The notes: generated by a model not told the origin, from the sequence alone. A DNA stretch of 64,000 bases from Cellulophaga sp. HaHa_2_95 (GCF_019278565.1 NZ_CP058988.1:4092001-4156000), one strand, 5' to 3'. Shown: positions 18,452-28,509, counted from the first letter of the stretch. Program-made: numbers and translations.

Positions 18452-19267
18452 ATGGGAGAAATTTTCAGAAGATTACTTACGGGAATCGTATACGTGGTAA
18501 TATTGCTCTCTGCAATATTCTTAAGCTCTAATGCCTTTGACTTTTTGTTTATGGCTTTTGGCTTAGCATGTTTGTATGAATTTAAAAGAATGACTAAACT
18601 GCCGGGCTACCATATTTTTGCTGCCTATCTTACACTTTGGTGGGCATTTATCTATCTTATCAATGATTACGCTTACGGAACATCCATCATAAATGTATTG
18701 ATGTTTCTTACAATTACAATAAACATCGCTCTACTATTTTATCTATTTTCACCCAAAGAAAAAAAGTTTCAAAGCTTACAGAAGTTTTTAATCGGATTGT
18801 TCTATATCGGCGGAGGTTGTATATTTCTAACCATGATTCCTTATCAGCAAAATAACTTTGCTAAATTTTTAATCATGGGTATTTTTATACTAATATGGGT
18901 AAATGATTCGTTTGCATACTTAGTTGGAAAGACGATTGGTAAGAATAAACTTTTTCCTAGCGTATCCCCTAAAAAAACTTGGGAAGGAACTATCGGTGGT
19001 TTAGTCTTTGCATTGGTCGCCGCTTATTTCATGTCTAAATACGAAACCAACATAAGCCTTATGCAGTGGTTTATTTTAGCCATTGTAATTGTTGTTACCG
19101 GAAGTTTAGGAGATTTAATAGAATCAAAATTTAAAAGAGCTGCTGGCGTAAAAGACAGCGGTGCTATTTTACCAGGCCACGGAGGTATGCTAGACCGTTT
19201 AGACAGTTTAATTTTTGCAGCACCTTTTGCATATTTAACCATAAATATTTTCAACCATGTTTCATAA
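18452..19267 (+). CDS. cdsA: Phosphatidate cytidylyltransferase
   Basis: A 271-residue integral membrane enzyme that makes CDP-diacylglycerol from phosphatidic acid and CTP, the entry to phospholipid synthesis. About seven hydrophobic segments precede the C-terminal signature: SPKKTWEGTIGG, GDLIESKFKRAAGVKDSG and LPGHGGMLDRLDSL. The last 11 nt overlap psd, the gene for a later step in phosphatidylethanolamine synthesis. Confidence 0.96.
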   Translation: MGEIFRRLLTGIVYVVILLSAIFLSSNAFDFLFMAFGLACLYEFKRMTKLPGYHIFAAYLTLWWAFIYLINDYAYGTSIINVLMFLTITINIALLFYLFSPKEKKFQSLQKFLIGLFYIGGGCIFLTMIPYQQNNFAKFLIMGIFILIWVNDSFAYLVGKTIGKNKLFPSVSPKKTWEGTIGGLVFALVAAYFMSKYETNISLMQWFILAIVIVVTGSLGDLIESKFKRAAGVKDSGAILPGHGGMLDRLDSLIFAAPFAYLTINIFNHVS

Positions 19268-19928
19268 AGAAGGGCAAAAAATAATTTTAATCTCGTTTTT
19301 TTTAGTAGCAATTATCGTATTAGCCGCTCATTATTATATTGATTTAAATTGGTTGAAATTGCTTATTCAATGTACGGCAGTAGTATTTTTGATTATCATT
19401 CTTCAATTTTTTAGAAACCCAAAAAGAAAAGTTACTAAAAGTTTTGATGAAATTTTGGCTCCTGTAGATGGCAAGGTTGTTGTCATTGAAGAGGTAGAAG
19501 AAAAAGAATACTTTAAAGAAAAACGTCTTCAAGTTTCCATCTTCATGTCGCCTATTAATGTACATGTTACAAGATACCCTGCAAGTGGTGCTATTACCTT
19601 TTCTAAATACCACCCAGGTAAGTTTTTAGTCGCTTGGCACCCGAAGGCAAGCGAAGAGAATGAAAGAACGACTATCGTTATTAAAACGCCGAAATTTGGC
19701 GAAATTTTATACCGTCAAATTGCTGGAGCACTTGCAAAACGTATTGTTAATTACGCCAATGTTGGTGATAGTGCACATCAAGGAGAAGATGCTGGATTTA
19801 TTAAATTTGGTTCTAGAGTAGATTTATTCTTACCTTTAGATGCAACCATTAATGTAAAACTTAATCAGAAAGTTATTGGTGCAAAAACCTGTATAGCTAG
19901 CTTACCAATAAAAGATGAAGACAGATAA
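19257..19928 (+). CDS. psd: Phosphatidylserine decarboxylase (short form)
   Basis: A 223-residue enzyme that decarboxylates phosphatidylserine to phosphatidylethanolamine. Two hydrophobic segments at the N-terminus (about 8-25 and 34-50) anchor it. The conserved AGALAKRIVNY and the self-cleavage site in FIKFGSRVDLFLP are visible; cleavage at Gly-Ser would create the pyruvoyl cofactor. The length fits the short Psd type of Bacteroidota. It overlaps cdsA by 11 nt and the next gene by 14 nt, so the three are translationally linked. Confidence 0.94.
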   Translation: MFHKEGQKIILISFFLVAIIVLAAHYYIDLNWLKLLIQCTAVVFLIIILQFFRNPKRKVTKSFDEILAPVDGKVVVIEEVEEKEYFKEKRLQVSIFMSPINVHVTRYPASGAITFSKYHPGKFLVAWHPKASEENERTTIVIKTPKFGEILYRQIAGALAKRIVNYANVGDSAHQGEDAGFIKFGSRVDLFLPLDATINVKLNQKVIGAKTCIASLPIKDEDR

Positions 19929-20187
19929 ACTTCACTCAGAATTCATAATCGCTGTAAAGTTTGTAAATGATTATACAAACCCTTTACCCGCAGATTTTCT
20001 ATTAAAGCTATACGCTTATTACAAGATTGCTAATGAAAATTTTGACAATCCAGGTAGCAGCACTCCTTTGATTAATGCCTTTAAAGCAAACGCTTTATTT
20101 CAAGCTAAAAACCTTTCAAAAAAAGAGGCTATGAAAAACTACATTGCATTAGTACGATCAGAATTGGGCAATTTCGATAACCCTTAA
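19915..20187 (+). CDS. Acyl-CoA-binding protein
   Basis: A 90-residue protein with the four-helix ACBP pattern: FVNDYTNPLPADFLLKLYAY, YKIANENFDNPG and LSKKEAMKNYIALV. ACBPs bind medium- and long-chain acyl-CoA in the cytoplasm; they are common in eukaryotes and patchy in bacteria. The gene overlaps psd by 14 nt, which places it with phospholipid synthesis. Confidence 0.85.
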   Translation: MKTDKLHSEFIIAVKFVNDYTNPLPADFLLKLYAYYKIANENFDNPGSSTPLINAFKANALFQAKNLSKKEAMKNYIALVRSELGNFDNP

Positions 20188-20222
20188 TTAACCATAACAA
20201 CAGCGAAACCAATCACAGATTA

Positions 20223-20930
20223 CTACTCTTTTACTAAAAGTATAAATCCTTTTCTGTGAATATTATCTAATTTTATAGCACTATCGTGACTTAGATATTT
20301 ACGAAGGTGCGATACAAAAACATTTAAGCTCTTACGGTTAAAATAATCATTTTTTCCCCAAAGCCTTACAAGGATATCTTTATGGGAACATAATTGATTT
20401 TTGTTCTCTACTAATAATTGCAACAACTCCGCTTCCCTACTGGTTAACTTTATTACAGCATCCTGATACTTTAATTGCTGATTGATAACATCAAATTGAT
20501 ACCTACCGATAGTTAACAATGTATTAATTTCTTGTACTAAGTTATCTTTTGGCCCTAACCGATCTAGCAGCACCTTAATACGAACCACTAACTCCTCTTC
20601 ATCAATTGGCTTTTTTAAATAATCTACGGCGCCTAATGAAAAGCCTTTGAGAACATCAATTTTTAATGACCTTGCCGTTAAAAACAAAAAAGGCAATTCA
20701 GGGAATTGACTCTTCATTTTTGAAGCTAAAGTATACCCATCCATTTCAGGCATCATTACATCTAGAATAGCTAACTGAAAAATATCTGTCTCAATTATCG
20801 CAATTGCTTCTAATCCAGACTTGACCCAGGTAACTAGAAAATTTTTCATTTTAAGGTACTCTGAAAGAAGGTATCCTAAAGACTCATCATCTTCAACTAA
20901 TAAAATAGCATATTTATCTGGGTGCATCAT
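20223..20930 (-). CDS. OmpR/PhoB-type response regulator
   Basis: A 235-residue two-component regulator. The receiver domain (about 8-120) has the acidic pair EDD, the phosphoacceptor Asp in LAILDVMMPEMDGYT, and the Lys in DYLKKPID. The C-terminal winged helix (about 140-232) has LTSREAELLQLLVENKN and RKSLNVFVSHLRKYL. It overlaps the kinase gene upstream by 17 nt. Direct ATTAATC repeats at 22248-22294 in front of the kinase are candidate binding sites. Confidence 0.94.
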   Translation of the reverse strand: MMHPDKYAILLVEDDESLGYLLSEYLKMKNFLVTWVKSGLEAIAIIETDIFQLAILDVMMPEMDGYTLASKMKSQFPELPFLFLTARSLKIDVLKGFSLGAVDYLKKPIDEEELVVRIKVLLDRLGPKDNLVQEINTLLTIGRYQFDVINQQLKYQDAVIKLTSREAELLQLLVENKNQLCSHKDILVRLWGKNDYFNRKSLNVFVSHLRKYLSHDSAIKLDNIHRKGFILLVKE

Positions 20931-22197
20931 GAGACACTAAAGGTAATTCAATTATTACTATTGTTCCTTTTCCTAATTCGCTTTGCAATGTTATTTTACC
21001 TCCATGGTTCTCAATAACGTTTTTAACATAACTTAAACCTAGACCATACCCCTTCACCTTATGTAGGTTTTCATCAAATACTCGGTAATATTTTTGAAAA
21101 ATATAGCGCTGCTCTTTCATAGAAATTCCTTCACCGTTATCTTCAATACGAATAAGAAGTTTTTTATTTTTAATAAAAGCTTTTAGATAAATTTCTGATT
21201 CCTTAGAGTATTTCTTCGCATTATCTAAGATATTATTAACGGCATTCTCCAGATGTGAAGATTCTGCCCTAAGTACATAAGACCCTTCTTCTAAGTTGTA
21301 CGTAAACTGAACATTCTCTAAAAAGGCTATTGCTTCAAATTCATCGCAAACCTGTTTTAGGCTTAAATGAAAATCTATCGGAATCATCGTATAGACTTGC
21401 TTACGCTCCTCTAGCTTTGCCAAATCCAATACTTTATCTATATGACTCTTTAATCTTTCTACTTGCGCCCTAACGAGCTTTAAAACTGGTTTTTGCTCTG
21501 CTACACCTTGTTCTTCTAAAAGTTTAGTCGCTAAGCCTATTGAAAATACGGGCGTCTTTAACTCATGAGTTAAATTATTAATGAATTCGTTGGTAGTGGT
21601 AATAATTTTACGCTGCCAATAGAAAGATTTTAAAACCCAAACGACTACAAAAATAATAACCAGCATAAAAACTAGACTAGGAATCGTTAGTCCGTTTAGC
21701 TGATATAAAAAAAAGGTGTTCATGTCTTTAAATTGCAATTCTAAAAAAAGCTTTTCTCCTATTAGTTTCGGTAAATATCCTTCCAATTCTAATGGGTAAT
21801 TTAAAAGAGTATCATCTTTCTCAAATCGTTTTGGAGAATATAAATAATAGGCAGAATCCCTAGACACTAACTGATAAGTAAAATCTGAGGTGACACCTTG
21901 CGCTGCTAGTCTATCTATTAAAAAATCATTTAAAAAATGACTTGAGGCATCTTGTACACTATCTATACTTAAGCTAAAATAAGAACCATCTTTCGTAATA
22001 GATTTCCCTAAGAGAAAGGTTAATTCATTTTCTGTTGCTAGTTCCTTTTTTATATGATTACTTGAAGCCAATATATTTTTATCAAACTGAACCTTTGCTA
22101 GGTTTAATCCGATTTTTAAATATTGATACTGTACGACGAATAGCCCTAGTACAGAAATAACAAATACAATAATGTATATTTTTCTTCTAAGTAACAC
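20914..22197 (-). CDS. Membrane sensor histidine kinase
   Basis: A 427-residue kinase. Membrane segments at about residues 8-26 and 173-192 (SLVFMLVIIFVVVWVLKSFY) enclose a periplasmic sensor domain of about 145 residues without a recognised family. The HisKA domain has NNLTHELKTPVFSIGLATKL (phosphoacceptor His in THELKTP). The HATPase has the N box NAVNNILDNAKKYS and the G boxes IEDNGEGIS and GYGLGLSY. It is the first gene of a kinase-regulator operon. The signal is unknown. Confidence 0.93.
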   Translation of the reverse strand: MLLRRKIYIIVFVISVLGLFVVQYQYLKIGLNLAKVQFDKNILASSNHIKKELATENELTFLLGKSITKDGSYFSLSIDSVQDASSHFLNDFLIDRLAAQGVTSDFTYQLVSRDSAYYLYSPKRFEKDDTLLNYPLELEGYLPKLIGEKLFLELQFKDMNTFFLYQLNGLTIPSLVFMLVIIFVVVWVLKSFYWQRKIITTTNEFINNLTHELKTPVFSIGLATKLLEEQGVAEQKPVLKLVRAQVERLKSHIDKVLDLAKLEERKQVYTMIPIDFHLSLKQVCDEFEAIAFLENVQFTYNLEEGSYVLRAESSHLENAVNNILDNAKKYSKESEIYLKAFIKNKKLLIRIEDNGEGISMKEQRYIFQKYYRVFDENLHKVKGYGLGLSYVKNVIENHGGKITLQSELGKGTIVIIELPLVSHDAPR

Positions 22198-22247
22198 AGC
22201 AACAATGTAAGGTAAAAATCAAAAATAAACCGCCTCGCCACTACTTT

Positions 22248-22294
22248 ATTAATCGTATTAACCTTTCATTAATCTTTTTGACTTATCATTAATC
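22248..22294. promoter_or_regulatory. ATTAATC direct repeats, candidate regulator-binding site
   Basis: Three perfect ATTAATC copies at 22248, 22268 and 22288 are spaced exactly 20 bp apart, with a fourth near-copy ATTAACC at 22257. The even two-helical-turn spacing fits a tandem-binding OmpR-type regulator, and the site lies just upstream of the kinase-regulator operon and the divergent membrane gene. The binding protein is inferred. Confidence 0.45.
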
Positions 22295-22369
22295 TATTAC
22301 CACAACTATAAACGGTACTTTAGTGACTGAGTTAATTGAATTTCAAAAAAACAAATTATTAGTGCCCTA

Positions 22370-22410
22370 TTAAAAGCCAACCTACCCCTATTGGTTGGCT
22401 TTTAATTTTA
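22370..22410 (+). terminator. Orphan intrinsic terminator or attenuator in the 22433 gene leader
   Basis: A perfect 13-bp inverted repeat (22370-22382 and 22393-22405, 10-nt loop) followed by a short T-rich run. It lies 23 bp upstream of the membrane protein start, with no plus-strand gene between it and the divergent kinase gene. It could end a short RNA or attenuate the downstream gene. Confidence 0.6.
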
Positions 22411-22432
22411 AACCAACCAAACCTTATAAAGC

Positions 22433-22891
22433 ATGAAAGCTATTTTCAGTACGGTACCCGCAAAGATAAAAGCATTAAATTTTCTAGCTATTTCTATAGG
22501 ATTGGTCTATCTATTTTTTGGCACCCTTAAATTTTTTTCATCTTTAAGTCCGGCTGAAGATCTTGCCATTCAAACTATTAACAGTATCACCTTTCATTTA
22601 ATCCCTGAAAAAACAGCTATACTTCTTCTTGCCCTATGGGAAACCTTTGTAGGCATCTGCTTGCTTCTAAATTTTCATAAAAAAGCAATATTAGTATTGG
22701 CCTTAATACATATGTTTTTCACATTCACACCTTTGTTTATTGCGCCCGAAATCACTTTTTCAAATACAAGCTTTGCCCCCACGTTGTTAGGACAGTACAT
22801 ATTTAAAAATATAGTCATCATTGCCGCCTTAGCCACATTATTAAAAGATGTACATACTAAAAAGCAACTGCGTCTAGCTACCAATCAATAG
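22433..22891 (+). CDS. DoxX/DUF417-like membrane protein
   Basis: A 152-residue integral membrane protein with four hydrophobic segments (about 15-35, 60-80, 83-103 and 123-140). Features such as [13 protein letters not shown] and [15 protein letters not shown] resemble the DoxX-like/DUF417 group, whose functions are poorly known. It is divergent from the two-component operon and may be one of its targets. A hairpin in its leader could attenuate it. Its 3' end overlaps the convergent SDR gene by 14 bp. Confidence 0.6.
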   Translation: MKAIFSTVPAKIKALNFLAISIGLVYLFFGTLKFFSSLSPAEDLAIQTINSITFHLIPEKTAILLLALWETFVGICLLLNFHKKAILVLALIHMFFTFTPLFIAPEITFSNTSFAPTLLGQYIFKNIVIIAALATLLKDVHTKKQLRLATNQ

Positions 22892-24449
22892 GTCTATAGT
22901 CTTTTAGGAATTTACCACACCAATGCTTCCCAGTATTAATACCATCTATTAATGGATCTAACACACGAGCAGCACCATCTACAATATCTAATGGAGGTTG
23001 AAAATCATGAACTTCTTGTTTCTTTTTAGACAATTCTGCCGGATCCTCATCGGTTACCCAACCAGTATCTACAGCATTCATAAATACGCCATCGGTTGCA
23101 AAATCTAATGCAGAAGTATGGGTCATCATGTTTAAAGCTGCTTTTGCCATATTGGTGTGTGGATGCCTATCTTCTTTATAAAAACGATGAAACTTACCTT
23201 CCATGGCAGAAACATTGATAATATGCTTTTTACCGGTATTCTCTTGACGCATAAGCCTAGAAAGGCGATTACACAACACAAAAGGAGCCACAGCATTTAC
23301 CAACTGCACTTCTATCATCTCGGGAGTTTCTATCTCTCCTAATTTCAAACGCCAACTGTTTGTTTTACGCAAATCTACTTGCTGCAAATCTGCATCCAAT
23401 TCGCCCTCTGGAAACACCTCTTTTGTCGCCAAAGAGTTATCAAAGCTATACGGTATTTGAGATAATTTAGCAGATGCGCGAATACCTATTCCTGGTTCTG
23501 GAGCATGCCATGTTACAGGTAAGGTATCATTCTGTTGACTAGATGTATTTTTACCCAATGCATTTAATTCATCCAAACAATACAGATGATCTGCTAAAAC
23601 TTCTTTGGCTGCTTTTGGTAAAGCATCTACAGGCATTTCCTCATTCTTCATTAAATGCTGATAAAAACCAGCTGGTCTGCGTACAGTTTGAGCAGCGTTG
23701 TTTATCAAGATATCTAAACGACTATATTGTTGTTCTATGAAGTTACAGAAGATCTCCACACTTGGAATATGACGTAAATCTAAACCGTGTATTTTAAGGC
23801 GGTGCCCCCACTTAGAAAAATCATCTTCTTTAGAAAAGCGTAAAGCTGAATCTACAGGAAAGCGTGTAGTAGCTACAACTGTTGCACCCGCGCGCAATAA
23901 AATTAGCGTAATATGATATCCTATTTTTAAACGCGATCCTGTAACAATAGCTACTTGATCTGTAAGGTCTGCCGTTTGATAACGTTTGGCATAATTGAAA
24001 TCACCACAATCTTGACACATGGTATCATAAAAATGATGAAGTTTAGTATATACTGTTTTACATACATAACAGTTGCGAGGAGACTCTAACTCTCTTTCTT
24101 CTAAGCCCCCTAATTTTGCTGCTTCTAACAAAATAGGAGCTTTAAAAACTACAGACTCTCTAGCGCTACGAATTCCTGTTTCCTTACGAGCATGCTTATC
24201 ACGTTCAATCATTTTACGCTTAGCCGCTTTCGCAGCATCTTTCTTGCGCTGCTTAAACTCATGACGATTTGGTCGCGATAAAAGCCCTGCAGCTTTCAGC
24301 AGTGCAACCCGTTTTTCTTCTGGAAGTGCTAATACTTGAAACGCATTTTCACCAAGTTTATCTAAAATAGAAATACATGCATCTACCTCTTCAATACTTA
24401 CGTGAATATCACTCTTATCCGTTATTTCCTTTTCATTTTCAGAATCCAT
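22878..24449 (-). CDS. SDR-type Rossmann protein with zinc-ribbon-like insert
   Basis: A 523-residue protein from the ATG at 24449; the frame extends 19 codons further to 24506, but that stretch looks unlike a natural N-terminus. An N-terminal region rich in Lys and Arg (about 65-95) is followed by two CxxC pairs (Cys127/130 and Cys145/148), a likely zinc ribbon. An SDR Rossmann fold starts at about 166 with [12 protein letters not shown] and has [13 protein letters not shown] long insert of roughly 100 residues separates this from NVSAMEG (Ser414). The usual YxxxK is TxxxK here (Thr432, Lys436); the nearest Tyr is 12 residues before Lys436. It may be an altered or non-catalytic SDR. The substrate is unknown. 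Confidence 0.75.
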   Translation of the reverse strand: MDSENEKEITDKSDIHVSIEEVDACISILDKLGENAFQVLALPEEKRVALLKAAGLLSRPNRHEFKQRKKDAAKAAKRKMIERDKHARKETGIRSARESVVFKAPILLEAAKLGGLEERELESPRNCYVCKTVYTKLHHFYDTMCQDCGDFNYAKRYQTADLTDQVAIVTGSRLKIGYHITLILLRAGATVVATTRFPVDSALRFSKEDDFSKWGHRLKIHGLDLRHIPSVEIFCNFIEQQYSRLDILINNAAQTVRRPAGFYQHLMKNEEMPVDALPKAAKEVLADHLYCLDELNALGKNTSSQQNDTLPVTWHAPEPGIGIRASAKLSQIPYSFDNSLATKEVFPEGELDADLQQVDLRKTNSWRLKLGEIETPEMIEVQLVNAVAPFVLCNRLSRLMRQENTGKKHIINVSAMEGKFHRFYKEDRHPHTNMAKAALNMMTHTSALDFATDGVFMNAVDTGWVTDEDPAELSKKKQEVHDFQPPLDIVDGAARVLDPLIDGINTGKHWCGKFLKDYRPIDW

Positions 24450-24626
24450 ACGACTACTATTGTTCAATGATTTTGATGCTACAAATGTACAGTTAAAAAT
24501 AAACACCCTTAAAAAAAAATTCCCCTGAAAACCATAGCACTAACGCTAAAAAAATTAAACAATATAGCTGATGAAAGAAAAGAGCGGGACACTATAAAAT
24601 AATGTATCAAGTTACGCCACAAAAAA

Positions 24627-24668
24627 ACTCCACTTATACCTGTATCGATACAAATGGAGTAGTACTCT
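24627..24668. terminator. Terminator after the 24685-24963 gene, with internal palindrome
   Basis: Arms ACTCCA (24627-24632) and TGGAGT (24655-24660) enclose a perfect 12-bp palindrome TGTATCGATACA at 24641-24652. T runs flank it on both strands, so it can terminate in either direction. It lies 24 bp past the minus-strand gene. Confidence 0.6.
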
Positions 24669-24684
24669 TTTTTTTATGGACGAA

Positions 24685-24963
24685 TTAATTTCTTCCGAAG
24701 TAAAAAATTAATTTAATCACAATTAAAATAACTCCTATAATTCCCCAGATGGGATTAGAGCTTGATTCTTCTTGAGGCACCGATTGAGCGGCATATGATT
24801 TCGCTGCAATTTTAGAGGCCTCTTTTGGATCAATGATAAAATCTTTGCAATTTGAAATAAAATCTGGCTTTCTTTGACTTAGAGAACAAACGATCCCTGT
24901 ATTGGGGTCAAAAGTTCTTTTTTCACACTTTTTACAAAATGCGAGACGCTGTGTTAAATCCAT
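24685..24963 (-). CDS. Small zinc-ribbon-like membrane protein
   Basis: A 92-residue protein of unknown function. The N-terminal half has cysteines in a CKKCEKR pair plus two more (VCSLSQ and NCKDF), a possible metal site. The C-terminus has one membrane segment (about 70-87, GIIGVILIVIKLIFYF). It stands alone, with a terminator after it and about 100 bp before it to the FAH-family gene. It could tether a metal-binding domain to the membrane. Confidence 0.65.
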   Translation of the reverse strand: MDLTQRLAFCKKCEKRTFDPNTGIVCSLSQRKPDFISNCKDFIIDPKEASKIAAKSYAAQSVPQEESSSNPIWGIIGVILIVIKLIFYFGRN

Positions 24964-25023
24964 ATGATAAAATTTGGTTGGTAAGAAACTAACGTCATAT
25001 TTAACTATGTAGTATATCGCTTA

Positions 25024-25053
25024 CAAAAAAACCAAATGCTACCTCAAGCATTT
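25024..25053 (-). terminator. Terminator of the FAH/valS transcript
   Basis: A 7-bp inverted repeat AAATGCT/AGCATTT (25034-25040 and 25047-25053, 6-nt loop), followed on the minus strand by GG and seven T. It lies 15 bp beyond the FAH-family stop codon. Confidence 0.6.
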
Positions 25054-25067
25054 ACACTGCAAAAAAG

Positions 25068-25679
25068 CTATTTAACTTTGGTCTCTAAAACCTTTTTCCC
25101 TTCTAAATAACCAATCATCACATCTCCAGAATTAACTTTACCAACACCCTTTGGAGGCGTACCTGTTAATAAAATATCTCCTGGATTTAGTGTCATTATA
25201 GAAGAAACATACACCACAAAGTCTACCAAATTGGTAATCATATGTGAGCTATTTCCTTTCTGCACTTCTACTCCATTTACCTCATAAGAAAAATTAATAT
25301 CCGTCACATTAGGGAAATCAGCTATTGGGTAAAAAGGAGCGATAGGTGTAGCACCATCAAAACCTTTCGCTAATGCCCAAGGACCTTTAGTTTCTCTACT
25401 GCTTGCCAAAACATCTTTTGCCGTTAAGTCATTAGATAGAGTTACTGCGTCAATAAAATCTAAAGCATTTTCTGCAGTTGCAGCTTTACACTTTTTACCT
25501 ATTCTAAAAGCTAACTCTGCCTCAAACCAAACATCATTTGAAAAACTAGGAAGAACTAAATCTTCATTATTTTCTAAAAGAGTGGTTTCTGGTTTGGTAA
25601 AAACAATTGGTATCACCTTCTCTGAAGGCATTTCACTCAACTCATTTACATAATTTTTCCCTACGGCTACTATTTTCAT
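25068..25679 (-). CDS. Fumarylacetoacetate hydrolase-family protein
   Basis: A 203-residue protein of the FAH superfamily in the short, single-domain form. It shows the metal-binding VWFEAELAFRIGKKCK, the conserved LTAKDVLASSRETKGPWALA with KGFDGATP, and the C-terminal PGDILLTGTPPKGVG. Members include acylpyruvases and oxaloacetate decarboxylases; the substrate is not set by the sequence. It follows valS by 19 nt on the same strand. Confidence 0.9.
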   Translation of the reverse strand: MKIVAVGKNYVNELSEMPSEKVIPIVFTKPETTLLENNEDLVLPSFSNDVWFEAELAFRIGKKCKAATAENALDFIDAVTLSNDLTAKDVLASSRETKGPWALAKGFDGATPIAPFYPIADFPNVTDINFSYEVNGVEVQKGNSSHMITNLVDFVVYVSSIMTLNPGDILLTGTPPKGVGKVNSGDVMIGYLEGKKVLETKVK

Positions 25680-25698
25680 TATCTATTCTATTGATTAA

Positions 25699-28329
25699 TT
25701 ATTTTAAACTTGCTAAACTCTTCTCAAGGGTTTCTATTTTTGCTTCTGCATCAGCCTTTTTCTTATGCTCTATTTCAATGACCTGCTCTGGGGCATTACT
25801 CACAAAGCGTTCATTAGACAATTTCTTTTCAACAGATTTTAAAAAGCCTTTTGTATACTTTAACTCTTCTTCAATTTTTTTAATTTCCGCATCAACATCA
25901 ATAGCGCCACTTATTGGAATAAAATACTCATTACTTTTCACACGAAAAGACAATGCGCCGTCTACAGCCTCAGAAACATACGAAATTTCAGAAACATTAG
26001 TTAATTTAGTAATTACCGCATCCCAATCTTTGGCAATAGCACCTTCATTCAATACAGAAAGCTCTAAATACTCCTTCATCGGAATATTCTTTTGTTTTCT
26101 AATAGTTCTCACTCCAGCAATAACCTCTGCAGCAAAATCAAATCCTAATATCAAAGCTTCATCAACAGCTGTTGCCTCTGGCCATTTTGCAATTACCAAA
26201 GCTTCTTCTGGCGTTCTCTCTGCAATATGTTGCCATATTTCTTCTGTTAAGAATGGCATAAATGGGTGTAATAGTTTTAGATTATTTTCAAAAATTGCAA
26301 TTACCGCATCAAACGTAGTTTTATCTATTGGTTGTTGGTATGCTGGTTTAACTATTTCTAACAACCAAGAACTATAATCATCCCAAACTAATTTATAAAT
26401 AGCCATTAGCGCATCTGAAATACGATACTTGCTAAAATGATCCTCTATCTCTAAAAGAGTTTGATTAAACTTAGCATTATACCATTCTAATCCTAGCTTG
26501 GACGCTTTTGGCTGCGGCAAATCAGCCACTTCCCAACCTTGCACCAATCGGAAACCATTCCAAATTTTGTTAGCAAAGTTTTTACCTTGTTGGCAAAGTG
26601 CTTCGTCAAACATCAAATCATTACCTGCTGCTGCACTTAGCAACAACCCAACACGAACACCATCTGCACCATATTCACTGATCAGCCCTAAAGCATCAGG
26701 AGAATTCCCTAATGACTTAGACATTTTTCTTCGTTGCTTATCACGAACTAAGCCTGTTAAATAAACATTCTGAAATGGTTTTTCATCTCTATATTCATAT
26801 CCAGAAACAATCATACGAGCAACCCAGAAAAATAAAATATCCGGCCCGGTGACTAAATCATTCGTTGGATAATAATATTCTATTTCTTTATTCTCTGGTT
26901 CTAGAATTCCGTTAAAAACACTAATTGGCCATAACCAAGAAGAAAACCAGGTATCTAAAGCATCCTCATCTTGCTTAAGATCTGCTGCAGATAGTGCTTT
27001 GTTTCCGGTCTTTGCAATCGCTTTTTCAAGCGCCTCCTCTTTACGCTCTGCAACCACAAAATCGTCTGCGCCTTCTCCATAATAGTAAGCAGGAATCTGC
27101 TGTCCCCACCAAAGTTGTCTAGAAATATTCCAATCACGAACATTTTCCATCCAATGACGGTAGGTATTTTCAAATTTCTTAGGGAACAATTTTACATCTC
27201 CTGTTTCTAAAACAGCTTTAATTGCTGGTTCCGCAAGTTTTTCCATTTTCAAGAACCATTGATCCGATAATCGTGGTTCTATAACTGCTTTTGTTCTTTC
27301 AGAAGTACCTACTTTATTTAAATGCGTTTCCGTCTTAACCAAAAAGCCTTTTTCTTCTAACTCTTTTGATATTTCTTTACGCACTACAAAACGATCTTTA
27401 CCCTCATAGTGTAAACCGTGATGATTTAAAGTAGCATTCGCATTAAAAATATCTATTACGTCTAAATTATGTTTTTCTCCTAAGGTCTTATCATTGATAT
27501 CATGAGCTGGAGTAACTTTCAAACATCCCGTTCCAAATTCTATATCTACATACTCATCTTCAATAATAGGAATAGCTCTGCCACTTAAAGGCACGATGGC
27601 TTTTTTCCCTTTTAAATGTGTGTAGCGTTCATCATTAGGGTTAATACAAATAGCGGTATCTCCTAAAATGGTCTCTGGCCTTGTCGTGGCGATAGTCACT
27701 TTTTCATCAGAACCTTCTATTTGATATTCTAAATAATATAGTAACCCTTGCTTTTCTTCATGGATTACCTCTTCATCTGAAAGTGTAGTTTGTGCTTCTG
27801 GATCCCAGTTTACCATTCTAAACCCACGGTAAATCAAGCCTTTTTCAAATAAATCGACAAAAACTTTTATCACTGATGCAGACATATTGTCATCCAGTGT
27901 AAATTTTGTACGATCCCAATCGCAAGAGCATCCTAATTTTTTAAGTTGTTCTAAAATAACCCCACCATATTCATCGGTCCAATCCCAAGCATGTTTTAAA
28001 AATTCTTCACGCGTTAAATCGGCTTTATCAATGCCCTGCTCCTTTAATTTCGCAACTACTTTTGCTTCCGTAGCAATAGAGGCATGGTCTGTTCCTGGAA
28101 CCCAACAGGCATTTTTCCCCATTAATCTAGCTCTTCTTATCAATACATCTTGAATTGTATTGTTAAGCATATGTCCCATATGTAGTACTCCCGTTACATT
28201 TGGCGGAGGTATTACTATAGTATACGGCTCTCTTTCATCTGGTGTAGAATGAAAATAACCATTGCTCATCCAGTAATCATACCAATGTTTTTCTACTTTC
28301 TGAGATTCGTATTTTGACGCTATTTCCAT
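25699..28329 (-). CDS. valS: Valyl-tRNA synthetase
   Basis: An 876-residue class I aminoacyl-tRNA synthetase that charges tRNA-Val. The HIGH-type motif is in [14 protein letters not shown] and the KMSKS motif in [13 protein letters not shown]. The editing domain has [13 protein letters not shown], the anticodon-binding domain follows, and a C-terminal coiled coil occupies about the last 60 residues. The length is normal for the family. It is divergent from the DUF1573 gene across 180 bp and followed by the FAH-family gene. Confidence 0.98.
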   Translation of the reverse strand: MEIASKYESQKVEKHWYDYWMSNGYFHSTPDEREPYTIVIPPPNVTGVLHMGHMLNNTIQDVLIRRARLMGKNACWVPGTDHASIATEAKVVAKLKEQGIDKADLTREEFLKHAWDWTDEYGGVILEQLKKLGCSCDWDRTKFTLDDNMSASVIKVFVDLFEKGLIYRGFRMVNWDPEAQTTLSDEEVIHEEKQGLLYYLEYQIEGSDEKVTIATTRPETILGDTAICINPNDERYTHLKGKKAIVPLSGRAIPIIEDEYVDIEFGTGCLKVTPAHDINDKTLGEKHNLDVIDIFNANATLNHHGLHYEGKDRFVVRKEISKELEEKGFLVKTETHLNKVGTSERTKAVIEPRLSDQWFLKMEKLAEPAIKAVLETGDVKLFPKKFENTYRHWMENVRDWNISRQLWWGQQIPAYYYGEGADDFVVAERKEEALEKAIAKTGNKALSAADLKQDEDALDTWFSSWLWPISVFNGILEPENKEIEYYYPTNDLVTGPDILFFWVARMIVSGYEYRDEKPFQNVYLTGLVRDKQRRKMSKSLGNSPDALGLISEYGADGVRVGLLLSAAAGNDLMFDEALCQQGKNFANKIWNGFRLVQGWEVADLPQPKASKLGLEWYNAKFNQTLLEIEDHFSKYRISDALMAIYKLVWDDYSSWLLEIVKPAYQQPIDKTTFDAVIAIFENNLKLLHPFMPFLTEEIWQHIAERTPEEALVIAKWPEATAVDEALILGFDFAAEVIAGVRTIRKQKNIPMKEYLELSVLNEGAIAKDWDAVITKLTNVSEISYVSEAVDGALSFRVKSNEYFIPISGAIDVDAEIKKIEEELKYTKGFLKSVEKKLSNERFVSNAPEQVIEIEHKKKADAEAKIETLEKSLASLK

Positions 28330-28457
28330 ATTTTGGTATAATTTTTGTTTTAAGTGATATGTATCTTCTTGAAGAACCCGACAAATGTTAAAAAATAAGA
28401 TTTAGACTTCTTGAAATACGAAACAAAAATAAGTAACGTTATCAGATAACAAAAGAA

Positions 28458-28489
28458 TTTTGAGGTTCATATCAAAATAGTTACATTTG
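28458..28489 (+). promoter_or_regulatory. Bacteroidota-type promoter of the DUF1573 gene
   Basis: A -33 element TTTTG (28458-28462) and a -7 element TACATTTG (28482-28489) separated by exactly 19 bp. This is the best promoter match in the window. The -7 element ends 20 bp before the ATG. Confidence 0.75.
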
Positions 28490-28509
28490 AATCTCACCCA
28501 AAACTAAAA

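Noticed and set aside
25607..26377. 256-codon plus-strand frame
   Set aside because: It lies fully antisense to valS and its translation is low-complexity Ser/Ile/Leu sequence, as expected of a shadow frame.
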